A stretch of 64,000 bases of DNA from Aliikangiella coralliicola (GTDB lineage: Bacteria; Pseudomonadota; Gammaproteobacteria; Enterobacterales; Kangiellaceae). Of the stretch, positions 1-8,212 are shown piece by piece. Each line of letters opens with the position of its first letter. Position 1 is the stretch's first letter. The notes under the pieces are model-generated. The model saw only the letters and a list, made by a program, of their open reading frames with translations, was not told where the DNA came from and did no database searches. Position numbers and translations under genes: made by a program. The stretch lies in the NCBI RefSeq assembly GCF_007004725.1, contig NZ_ML660174.1, positions 57,179 through 121,178 of the forward strand, in the 5' to 3' direction.

Positions 1-419
1 AAGGTGCTGCATTCTTGCAATACCTTGGATTAGATGGGCCTGAAGTTTTCATTTTATTTATCATTATGTGTGCAATGATTAACTTAAGTTTAGGCAGCGC
101 TTCAGCGCAGTGGGCGGTAACAGCGCCTATTTTTGTTCCTATGCTCATGTTGATCGGTTTTGCGCCGGAAGTTATTCAGGCGGCTTATCGAATTGGTGAT
201 TCTGTTTCTAATGTAATCACGCCGATGATGAGTTACTTTGGTTTAATTTTGGCAATTGCGGCTCGTTATCAAAAGAATTTGGGGATGGGAACTTTGATCG
301 CCATGATGTTGCCATATTCGATGGTTTTCTTTTTGGCGTGGACGATTCTGTTTTACGTTTGGGTGTTCTTGCTCGGTATGCCGGTTGGGCCAGGGGCAGC
401 GACTTACTATACATCTTAG
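1..419 (+). CDS. AbgT-family transporter, C-terminal fragment (cut by window edge)
   Basis: This is the last ~138 codons of an inner-membrane transporter; the reading frame is open through the window's first base, so the true start lies outside. The visible part has at least three hydrophobic segments, and the stretch GSASAQWAVTAPIFVPM followed by AAYRIGDSVSN and ITPMMSYF is the conserved C-terminal hairpin/TM signature of the AbgT family (AbgT, MtrF). Known members export sulfonamides or import p-aminobenzoyl-glutamate; which applies here cannot be told from this fragment. A TTG at 15 is internal, not a start. A weak hairpin (448-453/463-468) lies about 30 bases after the stop. Family assignment is secure; substrate is unknown. 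Confidence 0.85.
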   Translation, partial: GAAFLQYLGLDGPEVFILFIIMCAMINLSLGSASAQWAVTAPIFVPMLMLIGFAPEVIQAAYRIGDSVSNVITPMMSYFGLILAIAARYQKNLGMGTLIAMMLPYSMVFFLAWTILFYVWVFLLGMPVGPGAATYYTS

Positions 420-815
420 CAAAATCTGTCAATTAAACAATCGATGGGGGCCAATTGGATTCTGGCCCTTTGGTTTATCATTTATTCACTTTTGCAAATA
501 GTTTTGTTGACGAATAATTAGTAGGCAAGAATTAATAGATGGTTTTCCAATAGAGCGATAAGTGAAAACTCAGTGCAATTGAGCTGTGCCTCGGAAATTT
601 TCTCAACTGTTTAAACTAAATATTTTAGATTTATCAAAACAGGAATATTTTATTTCTTAATGCTAACTTCACATTGTTGGTTGAGAAAACTAAACTTTGA
701 GCAACTATAGTTTTTCCCGAGATAACTACTAATATTCCATACATAAAAAAGCTGCTCAAATTGAAGCAGCTTATTTGTTCCGAGATGCTAAGTAAAAACG
801 AAAGTCACGAAAGTA
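420..815. other. Intergenic gap between abgT-like gene and secreted-protein gene
   Basis: About 400 AT-rich bases with no supported gene. They hold a possible weak terminator for the AbgT-like gene (GGGCCA 448-453 pairing with TGGCCC 463-468, then TTTGGTTT) and the terminator of the minus-strand gene at 749-772. Nothing else was recognised. Confidence 0.6.
749..772 (-). terminator. Rho-independent terminator of the 816-1958 gene
   Basis: AAGCTGCT (749-756) pairs perfectly with AGCAGCTT (765-772) across an 8-base loop. Read on the minus strand the stem is followed by a run of T (complement of A745-750), so it serves the minus-strand gene ending at 816. Confidence 0.8.
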
Positions 816-1958
816 TTAACACCACAATTTAAGTTCGCACATAAACAAAGTTCGAATCAATTCTCTTTTTTCTGGAACATTAAAAGTTGGTACATCCTGC
901 TCAGTTAAACCCGATGGTAAGCGGTACATAGTTACGCCATCAGTAAGAGAAATTGCCCGATGTGCCATTTGACGAACGTATTGAGTTGTAGTGGGAGGCA
1001 TCGTGTAGTTATAGTGTGTAGCATATAGCATTGTGTAAATGTTTAAACCAGGTAATTGATTCCTTAGTTTACTAATTTGAATTGAAAAATCATCGGCGTC
1101 TCCATAGCCCCAGCTACCATTAGAGGTATAAATCACTGGGAAGTTGATTCCATCAAAGGCCCAACGACTTAACCATTTATAATTTTGTAAAAAGCCGTCA
1201 TTTAACAACAAATCGTTAGTATAATACGCGGTAACCAATAACTTCATACCTACTGAGTTAAGTATGTACTTGACTGATAAAAGTTCAGACGGAGTCCAAT
1301 ATTGGTGATTGTCGACATGCATTCCATTGCCATATGCCACTTCAGAAAGATTGTTAATGCCATTTGCATCAAGCTCACTGTCGAAATCATCCAATGATAT
1401 GCCTGCTAGATTGGAGTGTTTGGCTTTAAGCTCGGCTAATTTATCAGCCCAAATTCGCAGATCTAACATTTTGCAATTATCTAGATCTGACTGTAATCCT
1501 CCTCTCCAATTACAAAGCGCCCCAGCGCCCCATTGCCCATCCCCGAGATAATTGCATGTACTCAAATCTTTTTGGCATACTGAAAATGGTAGTGATGTTA
1601 TACCATGACTCCTGAAGTTAGCATAAACTCGAACACTTGGCGCTCTATCTGCTAACTGAGCAAGAAAGTCGTCAAATAGATCCCAATGCGAATAGTGAGA
1701 GTCACTAAATGAATAGTAATATACGTTGGCTTTGCTATATATTATTTGATCAATGATGCAATCCAAATCTGCTCCGGATGGTTCATTCATGTCATCACAA
1801 TAGTAGTCCATTGTAACGTCTTGACTGGTAGACATACCCAAATAAACCCCTAAATGGTTGAGTGGTTGTGATGTAGGTGTGACTCCTGCCTGTGTAATCC
1901 CTAAAGTCGCCAGACATACAAATATTATTGTGACAAACTTTCCTAAAAATTTTTTCAT
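816..1958 (-). CDS. Secreted cysteine-rich protein of unknown function, possibly TIM-barrel glycosidase-like
   Basis: I do not recognise a named family. The 380-residue product starts with a clear Sec signal peptide (MKKFLGK then a hydrophobic core, cleavage near TQA-GV at residue ~24), so it is exported. The mature part has around ten cysteines, several in close pairs in the first half, suggesting disulfides. Motifs such as KANVYYYSF, VRVYANFRSHG, LAGISLDDFD and KLLVTAYYTND recur with the spacing of beta strands in an (alpha/beta)8 barrel, and the DDFD acidic cluster at a strand end resembles glycoside-hydrolase-like proteins; this is inference only. The start ATG has AGGAA six bases upstream. 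It stands alone, with its own terminator at 749-772 and a 443-base gap upstream, and its composition is a little more AT-rich than the neighbours, so acquisition by transfer is possible. Confidence 0.75.
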   Translation of the reverse strand: MKKFLGKFVTIIFVCLATLGITQAGVTPTSQPLNHLGVYLGMSTSQDVTMDYYCDDMNEPSGADLDCIIDQIIYSKANVYYYSFSDSHYSHWDLFDDFLAQLADRAPSVRVYANFRSHGITSLPFSVCQKDLSTCNYLGDGQWGAGALCNWRGGLQSDLDNCKMLDLRIWADKLAELKAKHSNLAGISLDDFDSELDANGINNLSEVAYGNGMHVDNHQYWTPSELLSVKYILNSVGMKLLVTAYYTNDLLLNDGFLQNYKWLSRWAFDGINFPVIYTSNGSWGYGDADDFSIQISKLRNQLPGLNIYTMLYATHYNYTMPPTTTQYVRQMAHRAISLTDGVTMYRLPSGLTEQDVPTFNVPEKRELIRTLFMCELKLWC

Positions 1959-2401
1959 AAAGTATTCCTATCTTAATAATCAAACTTAACTAAGTTGATG
2001 TGAGTTGATAACACGCTCGTGATTTCTGGTGTACGGAACTCTATTCAAGTAGAAGCATTACGACGATTTAGAAAACCACTGTGTAGGATGTTCGTCCATT
2101 TCCTCGAAATGTTCACTGAGTAGAATCTTAATGTGTTTAAAAACCGAGTGCTTACGATACACAGTGACCTCTTTGATGAGGTATTAAAATTAGGACACAA
2201 AATATTAACGACGGGACTTTATTCATGAATAAGATTAAAGAAACTATAATTGTGCTTAAAAGCATAACTGTTGAGACTTCTGGTAATCTTTCCTAGGAAA
2301 AGCAATCAAATAAATTTAAAATTTCTGCTAAGCTAAAACCGTCATATAATAAAGTTAACAACTATCAATAAATCGACTTTAGTCCAACCTTTGGAAAAAA
2401 C
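1959..2401. other. Intergenic gap between divergent secreted-protein gene and paaI
   Basis: 443 bases with no gene supported. It should hold promoters for both flanking genes. A 23-codon ATG frame at 2225 has no good ribosome site and was not accepted. No repeat or RNA structure was recognised. Confidence 0.6.
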
Positions 2402-2797
2402 ATGACCACAGCCAGCCAGTTACTCGCCAACGACCCTGCATCAAAAATGCTAGGCATAGAATTAACTGATATCGATGATGGAAGTTGCAGCGTTTTTATG
2501 CTGGTGCAGGAAAACATGACCAATGGCTACGATATTTGCCACGGTGGATTTGTTTATACACTCGCCGACACTGCTAGTGCATTTGCCGGGGCGATGGAAG
2601 GAGAAACAGTGCTATCGTCGAGTAACCAAATCGATTATTTACTACCGGCAAAACTAGGCGATGAACTCACCGCCAAAGCAAGTATCAACTGTATTAGCGG
2701 CAGACGACTTTTTTGCGATGTATCAGTTACCAACCAACATGGTAAGGCCGTTGCATTGATGAGAAGCCAACTCATCAGCAAAAATACTACGGCCTAA
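2402..2797 (+). CDS. paaI: PaaI-type hotdog thioesterase
   Basis: The 131-residue protein belongs to the PaaI branch of the hotdog-fold acyl-CoA thioesterases. The signature is GYDICHGGFVYTLADTASAFA at about residues 40-60, carrying HGG and the catalytic Asp of the helix (ADTASAFA), followed by SSSNQIDYLLPA. In the phenylacetate pathway PaaI hydrolyses dead-end ring-hydroxylated phenylacetyl-CoA and related thioesters, releasing CoA; that role is known for the family and is supported here by the paa genes just downstream. The length matches the family (~140). It lies 172 bases before paaJ in the same direction, with direct repeats in between, so it may have its own promoter. The hotdog assignment is secure; pathway specificity is from context. 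Confidence 0.87.
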   Translation: MTTASQLLANDPASKMLGIELTDIDDGSCSVFMLVQENMTNGYDICHGGFVYTLADTASAFAGAMEGETVLSSSNQIDYLLPAKLGDELTAKASINCISGRRLFCDVSVTNQHGKAVALMRSQLISKNTTA

Positions 2798-2903
2798 CTG
2801 GCAATACAATGACCTGAGCGGATTGTCAGGTTTCACTTGAATGATATCGATTAGCGGAATAAACTTTGCGCAAAAACAACATCTGTACCTGTCCGGTTAA
2901 CAT

Positions 2904-2943
2904 AAATTATTAGCACGGTTAAGTAGTACAAATAATTAGCACG
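2904..2943 (+). repeat. Pair of 14-bp direct repeats upstream of paaJ
   Basis: AAATTATTAGCACG (2904-2917) and AAATAATTAGCACG (2930-2943) agree at 13 of 14 positions and are 26 bases apart, just upstream of the paaJ start at 2970. Tandem sites on roughly the same DNA face suggest a regulator-binding pair; no regulator can be assigned from sequence. Confidence 0.5.
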
Positions 2944-2969
2944 AACACATAATTGTTAGGAACGAATCC

Positions 2970-4172
2970 ATGAAAAAAGTCTATATCTGTGATGCCATTC
3001 GAACACCAATCGGGCGATTTGGTGGTTCTTTATCGCGAGTTCGAGCTGATGATTTGGGAGCGATTCCGATTAAAGCGTTGATGGAAAGAAACCCACAAGT
3101 TAATTGGGAATCGGTTGATGATGTTTATTATGGCTGCGCTAATCAGGCTGGTGAGGACAACCGAAATGTTGCCAGAATGAGTTCATTGCTCGCGGGTTTA
3201 CCACAATCGGTGCCGGGAATGACAATCAACCGCTTATGCGGTTCAGGTATGGACGCCATTGGCTCAGCAGCCAGAGCAATTGCCTGTGGCGAACAAAGCT
3301 TAGCGATTGCCGGTGGTGTAGAGCAAATGTCCCGTGCGCCTCTGGTTATGCCAAAGGCAGAATCAGCTTTTTCACGCAAGGCCGAAATTTTTGATACCAC
3401 CATGGGCTGGCGATTTGTTAATAAGAAAATGGCAGAAAATTTCGGTGTCGATAGTATGCCTGAAACTGCCGAAAATGTTGCCGAGCAGTTTAACATTAGC
3501 CGTGAAGACCAGGATTTGTTTGCACTTAGAACGCAAGAGAAAACTCAAAGAGCACAAGAAAATGGCGTTTTTGACAAAGAGATTGTTCCGGTTACTGTTA
3601 AGATTAACCGTAAAGAAACCAAAGAGTTTGCCGTGGATGAACATCCGCGTCCTAGCACTCTTGAAGGTTTGGCGAAATTAGCGACGCCATTTAGAAAAGA
3701 CGGTACAGTGACCGCTGGGAATGCATCGGGCATTAATGACGGTGCTTGTGCTTTGTTATTAGCGGCAGAAGATGTTGTTGAAGAGAACCAGTTAAAGCCG
3801 ATAGCAAGGGTTGTTGGTATGGCGACTTCTGGCGTAGAGCCAAAAATTATGGGTATAGGGCCGGTAACTGCCACCCAGAAAGTGCTTAAAAATACTGGTT
3901 TAAGCCTGGAGCAAATGGATGTCATCGAGCTTAATGAAGCATTTGCTGCGCAAGGATTAGCAGTCTTAAGAGAGCTAGGTGTGGCAGACGATGATAAGCG
4001 AGTTAACCCCAATGGTGGTGCAATCGCGCTCGGCCATCCCTTGGGAATGAGCGGTGCTCGCCTGGTGACGACAGCTGCCTATGAACTTCAAAGGCGAGAA
4101 GGAAAATATGCGCTGTGTACTATGTGTATTGGCGTAGGCCAGGGGATCGCGCTAATTATTGAGAGAGTCTAA
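2970..4172 (+). CDS. paaJ: 3-oxoadipyl-CoA / 3-oxo-5,6-didehydrosuberyl-CoA thiolase
   Basis: A 400-residue thiolase of the PaaJ/PcaF type. It cleaves 3-oxo-5,6-didehydrosuberyl-CoA and later 3-oxoadipyl-CoA to acetyl-CoA plus shortened acyl-CoA, the last steps of phenylacetate breakdown. All catalytic elements are visible: nucleophile Cys90 in NRLCGSGMDAI, NEAFAAQ near residue 320, His356 in GGAIALGHPLGMSGAR, and Cys386 in CTMCIGVGQG. The opening VYICDAIRTPIGRFGGSLS is characteristic of 3-oxoadipyl-CoA thiolases. The start ATG has a GGAACGA-like site just upstream. A strong terminator (4216-4244) follows, so it is separated transcriptionally from paaA even though all run the same way. Assignment to PaaJ rather than another degradative thiolase rests on the flanking paa genes. 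Confidence 0.92.
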   Translation: MKKVYICDAIRTPIGRFGGSLSRVRADDLGAIPIKALMERNPQVNWESVDDVYYGCANQAGEDNRNVARMSSLLAGLPQSVPGMTINRLCGSGMDAIGSAARAIACGEQSLAIAGGVEQMSRAPLVMPKAESAFSRKAEIFDTTMGWRFVNKKMAENFGVDSMPETAENVAEQFNISREDQDLFALRTQEKTQRAQENGVFDKEIVPVTVKINRKETKEFAVDEHPRPSTLEGLAKLATPFRKDGTVTAGNASGINDGACALLLAAEDVVEENQLKPIARVVGMATSGVEPKIMGIGPVTATQKVLKNTGLSLEQMDVIELNEAFAAQGLAVLRELGVADDDKRVNPNGGAIALGHPLGMSGARLVTTAAYELQRREGKYALCTMCIGVGQGIALIIERV

Positions 4173-4215
4173 TGGATTGTATCCATTGAGGCTGATTTAA
4201 CCCGATAAAGATTTT

Positions 4216-4246
4216 AAAAGGGAGGCAAAGTAGGCCTCCCTTTTTT
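4216..4246 (+). terminator. Rho-independent terminator after paaJ
   Basis: GGGAGGC (4220-4226) pairs perfectly with GCCTCCC (4234-4240), extended by AAAA/TTTT, with a 7-base loop and a six-T tail. Strong intrinsic terminator separating paaJ from the paaA operon. Confidence 0.93.
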
Positions 4247-4297
4247 GTGCCTGCGCGTCAATCACCAACTCAAAGATCCATGATCTGCATATTAATA

Positions 4298-4351
4298 TGA
4301 TACAGTATTTGAAGAAATTTAATTCAATTGGTATCATAACTGAATTGATAC
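4298..4351 (+). promoter_or_regulatory. Candidate operator region of the paaABCDE operon
   Basis: Three TGATAC/GTATCA half-sites lie just upstream of paaA: TGATAC 4298-4303, GTATCA 4331-4336 and TGATAC 4346-4351. The last two form an inverted repeat with 9 bases between arms. PaaX, encoded downstream, is a phenylacetyl-CoA-responsive repressor that binds imperfect palindromes in paa promoters, so it is the obvious candidate; the MarR-type protein at 11.5 kb is an alternative. The assignment is inference. Confidence 0.45.
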
Positions 4352-4370
4352 TATGAGAGGGTAATTGGCC

Positions 4371-5327
4371 ATGCAAACTGTTGATGATGCCGAACAACAA
4401 GTAGAATTTGACCGAAAAATAGCAGAAGAGCAAAAAATAGAGCCTACTGACTGGATGCCGGACGATTATCGCAAAAACCTGGTTCGCCAAATGTCGCAAC
4501 ATGCTCATTCGGAAGTGATTGGTATGCAGCCAGAGGGAAACTGGATTACCCGCGCACCAACTTTGCGGCGTAAAGCGGTGTTGCTGGCAAAGGTTCAAGA
4601 TGAAGCAGGTCATGGCTTGTACCTCTATAGTGCAACTGAAACCCTTGGAACTTCAAGAAGCGAAATGATTGAAGCGCTGCAAACGCGCAAAGCCAAATAC
4701 GCCTCAATTTTCAATTACCCGACATTAACCTGGGCTGATGTAGGTGCTATCGGCTGGCTTGTTGATGGCGCAGCAATAGTTAACCAGATCTCGCTTCAAA
4801 GAACATCTTATGGTCCTTATTCACGTGCGATGATTCGCATCTGTAAAGAGGAAAGCTTTCATCAACGTCAAGGCTACGAAATTATGTACTCATTGGCAAA
4901 AGGTAGCCCGGAACAAAAGCAAATGGCGCAAGATGCAATGAATCGATTCTGGTGGCCATCGCTGATGATGTTCGGGCCTCACGATAGTGACTCTGCTCAC
5001 TCTGGCCGTTCCATGAAATGGAAAATTAAACGTCAATCTAACGACGATTTACGACAGAAATTTATCGATCAAACAGTCCCTCAAATTGAAGTGCTGGGTT
5101 TAGAAATGCCCGATCCGGAAATTAAATGGAATGAAGAAAGAGGCCATTACGATTCCGGCGAAATAGATTGGGAAGAATTTTATCAAGTCATTAATGGTAG
5201 CGGTCCCTGTAATCACCAAAGACTCAAACATCACATTAATGCTCACGAAAAAGGTGAGTGGGTGAGAGAAGCGGTCAGAGCTTATCGAGTTAAACAACAA
5301 GAGAAGTCAGCCGAAAACGCGGCTTAA
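4371..5327 (+). CDS. paaA: Phenylacetyl-CoA 1,2-epoxidase catalytic subunit PaaA
   Basis: 318 residues. PaaA is the di-iron oxygenase subunit of the multicomponent epoxidase that converts phenylacetyl-CoA to the ring 1,2-epoxide using O2 and electrons from PaaE. The two ExxH iron-binding pairs are visible: DEAGHG (near residue 76) and EESFHQRQG (near 165). [10 protein letters not shown] close to the C terminus is typical of the family. Length fits (E. coli about 309). I chose ATG 4371, preceded by GAGGG nine bases upstream; a TTG at 4365 in the same frame is closer to that site but less likely. First gene of paaABCDE, 41 bases before paaB, with candidate operator half-sites upstream. Confidence 0.96.
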   Translation: MQTVDDAEQQVEFDRKIAEEQKIEPTDWMPDDYRKNLVRQMSQHAHSEVIGMQPEGNWITRAPTLRRKAVLLAKVQDEAGHGLYLYSATETLGTSRSEMIEALQTRKAKYASIFNYPTLTWADVGAIGWLVDGAAIVNQISLQRTSYGPYSRAMIRICKEESFHQRQGYEIMYSLAKGSPEQKQMAQDAMNRFWWPSLMMFGPHDSDSAHSGRSMKWKIKRQSNDDLRQKFIDQTVPQIEVLGLEMPDPEIKWNEERGHYDSGEIDWEEFYQVINGSGPCNHQRLKHHINAHEKGEWVREAVRAYRVKQQEKSAENAA

Positions 5328-5368
5328 GTTATTAACCGAAACCAATTTAAATTGCGGAAGAGATTATT

Positions 5369-5656
5369 ATGAGCCAGGAACATTTAGCGGTTTACGAAGT
5401 TTTCATTCGATCATCACGTGGATTAGATCATAAACATGTTGGCAGTTTGCACGCAGAAAGCCCCGAACATGCTTTGATGTATGCTCGCGATTGTTATATT
5501 CGTCGCTCAGAGGGGGTGAGTATCTGGGTGGTTGAATCTAAAAACATAACCGCTTCTCAAGAAGGTGATATTGAAAACTTTGTTGATCCAATGGACGACA
5601 AACCCTACCGGCATGCGACTCATTACGAGCTACCTGATAGCGTCAATAACATGTAG
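5369..5656 (+). CDS. paaB: Phenylacetyl-CoA epoxidase subunit PaaB
   Basis: 95 residues, exactly the usual PaaB length. PaaB is a small non-catalytic subunit that bridges PaaAC heterodimers in the epoxidase complex. The sequence LAVYEVFIRSSRGLDHKHVGSLHA with AESPEHALMYARDCYIRR, and the ending HATHYELP, is characteristic. A GCGGAAGAG ribosome site lies about 10 bases before the ATG. It ends 23 bases before the start chosen for paaC, within the same operon. Confidence 0.95.
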   Translation: MSQEHLAVYEVFIRSSRGLDHKHVGSLHAESPEHALMYARDCYIRRSEGVSIWVVESKNITASQEGDIENFVDPMDDKPYRHATHYELPDSVNNM

Positions 5657-5679
5657 TGGGCAATGAACAGGAAAAACTG

Positions 5680-6441
5680 ATGAATCAACAACAAAGCAAT
5701 CTTTATCGTTTCTTGGTCGGTCTTGGTGATGACGCCGTTGTCCTAAGCCATCGTTTGTCAGAATGGTGTAGCAACGGTCCTTATCTGGAAGAAGATATTG
5801 CGCTGTCAAATATTGCACTCGACTATATCGGACGGGCTCGTATGTTCTATCAATATGCCGTTGAGGTCGAAGGAAAAGGACGAACCGAAGACGACATTGC
5901 CTATCTACGAACAGAACGAGAATATACTAATTTGCTCATTCACGAACTACCTATCAACGATTTCGCTTTTACCATGGTAAGACAATTTTTTGTTGATGTG
6001 TTTTATTGCGAATATCTTGAAAAGCTATCTCAGTCGAACGACGAAAGAATCGCGGCAATTGCAGCTAAAGCGGTGAAAGAAAGTCGTTACCATTTAAAGC
6101 GAAGTGAGCCGTGGATCCGCCAATTATCAGAAGGCACTGATGAAAGTCGCCGCCGCATTCAAGCGGCATTAGTTGAGTTAGAAAATTTTGTTGGCGAACT
6201 TTTCATTATGTCTGACTGGGAAAAAGAACTAGTTGCTGAAGGAGTCGCGGTTGATCGCGAAGTGTTGCAGTCTGGTTGGGATAAATATGTTCAAGCGTTT
6301 CTCGCGCAATCCGAAATCAACTTCCCAGATAGCCAATTGCAAATTCGTGGCGGAAGAGATGGTATACACACAGAGCACCTCGGACATATGTTAAGTGAAA
6401 TGCAATACATGCAAAGAGCTTATCCTGGGTTGCAATGGTAG
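5680..6441 (+). CDS. paaC: Phenylacetyl-CoA epoxidase structural subunit PaaC
   Basis: 253 residues, ferritin-like four-helix fold without a working di-iron site, pairing with PaaA to stabilise it. Recognised by NLYRFLVGLGDDAVVLSHRLSEW at the start, DIALSNIALDYIGRARM, and KESRYHLKRSEPW. I chose the ATG at 5680, which has AGGAAAA directly upstream; a GTG at 5656 would add eight residues that overlap the paaB stop and lack a ribosome site. The end overlaps the start of paaD by 7 bases, pointing to translational coupling. Confidence 0.94.
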   Translation: MNQQQSNLYRFLVGLGDDAVVLSHRLSEWCSNGPYLEEDIALSNIALDYIGRARMFYQYAVEVEGKGRTEDDIAYLRTEREYTNLLIHELPINDFAFTMVRQFFVDVFYCEYLEKLSQSNDERIAAIAAKAVKESRYHLKRSEPWIRQLSEGTDESRRRIQAALVELENFVGELFIMSDWEKELVAEGVAVDREVLQSGWDKYVQAFLAQSEINFPDSQLQIRGGRDGIHTEHLGHMLSEMQYMQRAYPGLQW

Positions 6442-6965
6442 CTAGCGAAAAGTCCATGGACATTATTCCAACGGTTAATCCTGTATTTGCTGAGCGACTC
6501 GCGTATCGAAAACAATCACGTTTTCAACAAGTGTGGGATTTATTAGATAAAGTTTATGATCCTGAATTGCCGGGTCTGACTATCTGGGATTTAGGAATAC
6601 TGCAAGACGTTAAGAAACTGGATAATGGTTGGCAAATTGATATCACGCCAACTTACAGCGGATGCCCGGCGGTTGACGCAATTAATCAAGATGTGGTTGA
6701 AGTACTTTCTAATGCCGGTTTTATCGGAGTTAAAGTTAAAGTGGTGTTAGCACCTGCGTGGAGCACTGAAATGGTTTCGCCTGCCGGAAAAAAACACTTA
6801 AGAAGTATTAACATTGCACCACCCGATGAAAATGATAATGTCGATTGTCCGGTGTGCGGAAGTAGTCACACTAAGCTCGTTAGTCAATTTGGTTCGACGG
6901 CCTGTAAAGCTCTCTATCAATGTGATGATTGCTTTGAAAATTTTGATTATTTCAAACATTTCTGA
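6435..6965 (+). CDS. paaD: PaaD, iron-sulfur/maturation factor of the phenylacetyl-CoA epoxidase
   Basis: 176 residues. PaaD is needed for epoxidase activity and is thought to help assemble its iron centre. The N-terminal MIP18/DUF59 domain (residues ~30-110) shows LLDKVYDPELPGLTIWDLGIL and YSGCPAVDAI; the C terminus is a zinc ribbon-like module with CPVC at about 139 and CDDC near 166. Overlaps paaC by 7 bases. A later ATG at 6456 is possible. A 119-base gap follows before paaE, longer than elsewhere in the operon, with a short inverted repeat (7023-7028/7037-7042). Confidence 0.94.
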   Translation: MVASEKSMDIIPTVNPVFAERLAYRKQSRFQQVWDLLDKVYDPELPGLTIWDLGILQDVKKLDNGWQIDITPTYSGCPAVDAINQDVVEVLSNAGFIGVKVKVVLAPAWSTEMVSPAGKKHLRSINIAPPDENDNVDCPVCGSSHTKLVSQFGSTACKALYQCDDCFENFDYFKHF

Positions 6966-7084
6966 TGGTTTACGTAAATCGGAACAAATAAATTAACAGG
7001 TTTGGGTCGTTATTAAATACGTATTGTTGATCGCCTAACAATGTTGGTCACTAAACAAAAAAATATTGGTAGCAAGGATAAAAT

Positions 7085-8173
7085 ATGAGTACTGAGTTTC
7101 ATCAATTAACCATTCAATCGGTTGAAAAATTAACTAAAGATGCCGTTGCTGTCAGTCTTGAAGTTCCTCAGTCCCTTACTGAAGAATATCGCTACGTTCA
7201 GGGGCAGCACTTAACTTTGAAGCTGGATATTGATGGTCAGGATATCAGGCGCTCATACTCGATCTGTAATAGCGTTCAAGAGCAAAATTTAACTGTTGGT
7301 ATCAAGAGAATTGAAGAAGGCATTTTTTCTAATTTTGCTAATGAGTCATTGAAGAAAGGCATGGCAATTGAGGTGATGGCACCGCAAGGTCATTTCTATA
7401 CAGAACTTAGCGCTGAAAATAAGAAAAACTATTTGATGGTCGCTGTTGGCAGCGGAATCACTCCAATGCTTTCTCATATTCAATCGATATTAGAAGCTGA
7501 ACCTGAATCTTTTGTGACATTGATTTACGGTAATCAATCAACGCCGATGATGATGTTTCGGGATAAGTTATGCTTCATCAAAAATGCGTATATGGCTCGT
7601 TTCCAGTGGATTAACTTGTTCACTCGAGAAGAAAACGAAGCCGAGTTATTTAACGGTCGAATTAATGGTGAGCGAATTTCTGCACTCGATAAAGCCAAAG
7701 TTATCAATATTAATAGCTTCGATGATGTATTCCTTTGTGGGCCAGAAGAAATGATTACAGATGTGGCCGAGTATCTAAAGCAAAATGAATTTTCCGATGA
7801 ACAGGTTCACTATGAGTTATTCTTCGCCGGCTCAGCTGAAGAAAAAGCTAAGAAGAGTCAAGCTAAACGCGCGCAAAAATATGGCGAAAAAACATCTACT
7901 GTTTCTGTTAAAGTGGCTGGTCGTAAAACAGTGATGGAACTTTCCATGATTGGAGAAAATATTCTCGATGCAGCGATGGAGCATGGGGCCGATCTACCTT
8001 TTTCATGTAAAGGAGGAGTCTGCGCAACTTGCAAAGCAAAAGTTTTAAAAGGCAAAGTTGAGATGGATCTAAATCATTCGTTAACGCCTCAGGAAGTGGA
8101 AGAGGGGATGATACTGACTTGTCAGTCACACCCAGTTTCTGAAAACGTTGAAATTGATTTCGATCTTGCTTGA
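7085..8173 (+). CDS. paaE: Phenylacetyl-CoA epoxidase reductase PaaE
   Basis: 362 residues. PaaE passes electrons from NAD(P)H through FAD and a plant-type 2Fe-2S cluster to PaaA. The FAD domain shows RRSYSICNS (residues ~58-66), the nucleotide-binding domain begins at YLMVAVGSGITPML, and the C-terminal ferredoxin has CKGGVCATC plus a fourth Cys in LTCQSHP. Length and domain order match E. coli PaaE (~356). The start ATG is preceded by AGCAAGGATAAA. It ends 39 bases before paaX. Confidence 0.95.
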   Translation: MSTEFHQLTIQSVEKLTKDAVAVSLEVPQSLTEEYRYVQGQHLTLKLDIDGQDIRRSYSICNSVQEQNLTVGIKRIEEGIFSNFANESLKKGMAIEVMAPQGHFYTELSAENKKNYLMVAVGSGITPMLSHIQSILEAEPESFVTLIYGNQSTPMMMFRDKLCFIKNAYMARFQWINLFTREENEAELFNGRINGERISALDKAKVININSFDDVFLCGPEEMITDVAEYLKQNEFSDEQVHYELFFAGSAEEKAKKSQAKRAQKYGEKTSTVSVKVAGRKTVMELSMIGENILDAAMEHGADLPFSCKGGVCATCKAKVLKGKVEMDLNHSLTPQEVEEGMILTCQSHPVSENVEIDFDLA

Positions 8174-8212
8174 TAATGCCTGCCTTTCTTATCGACGAGA
8201 GATACTTTTTTA

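Noticed and set aside
2225..2296. Short ATG frame of 23 codons in the gap before paaI
   Set aside because: Too short, no Shine-Dalgarno, no similarity to anything recognised.
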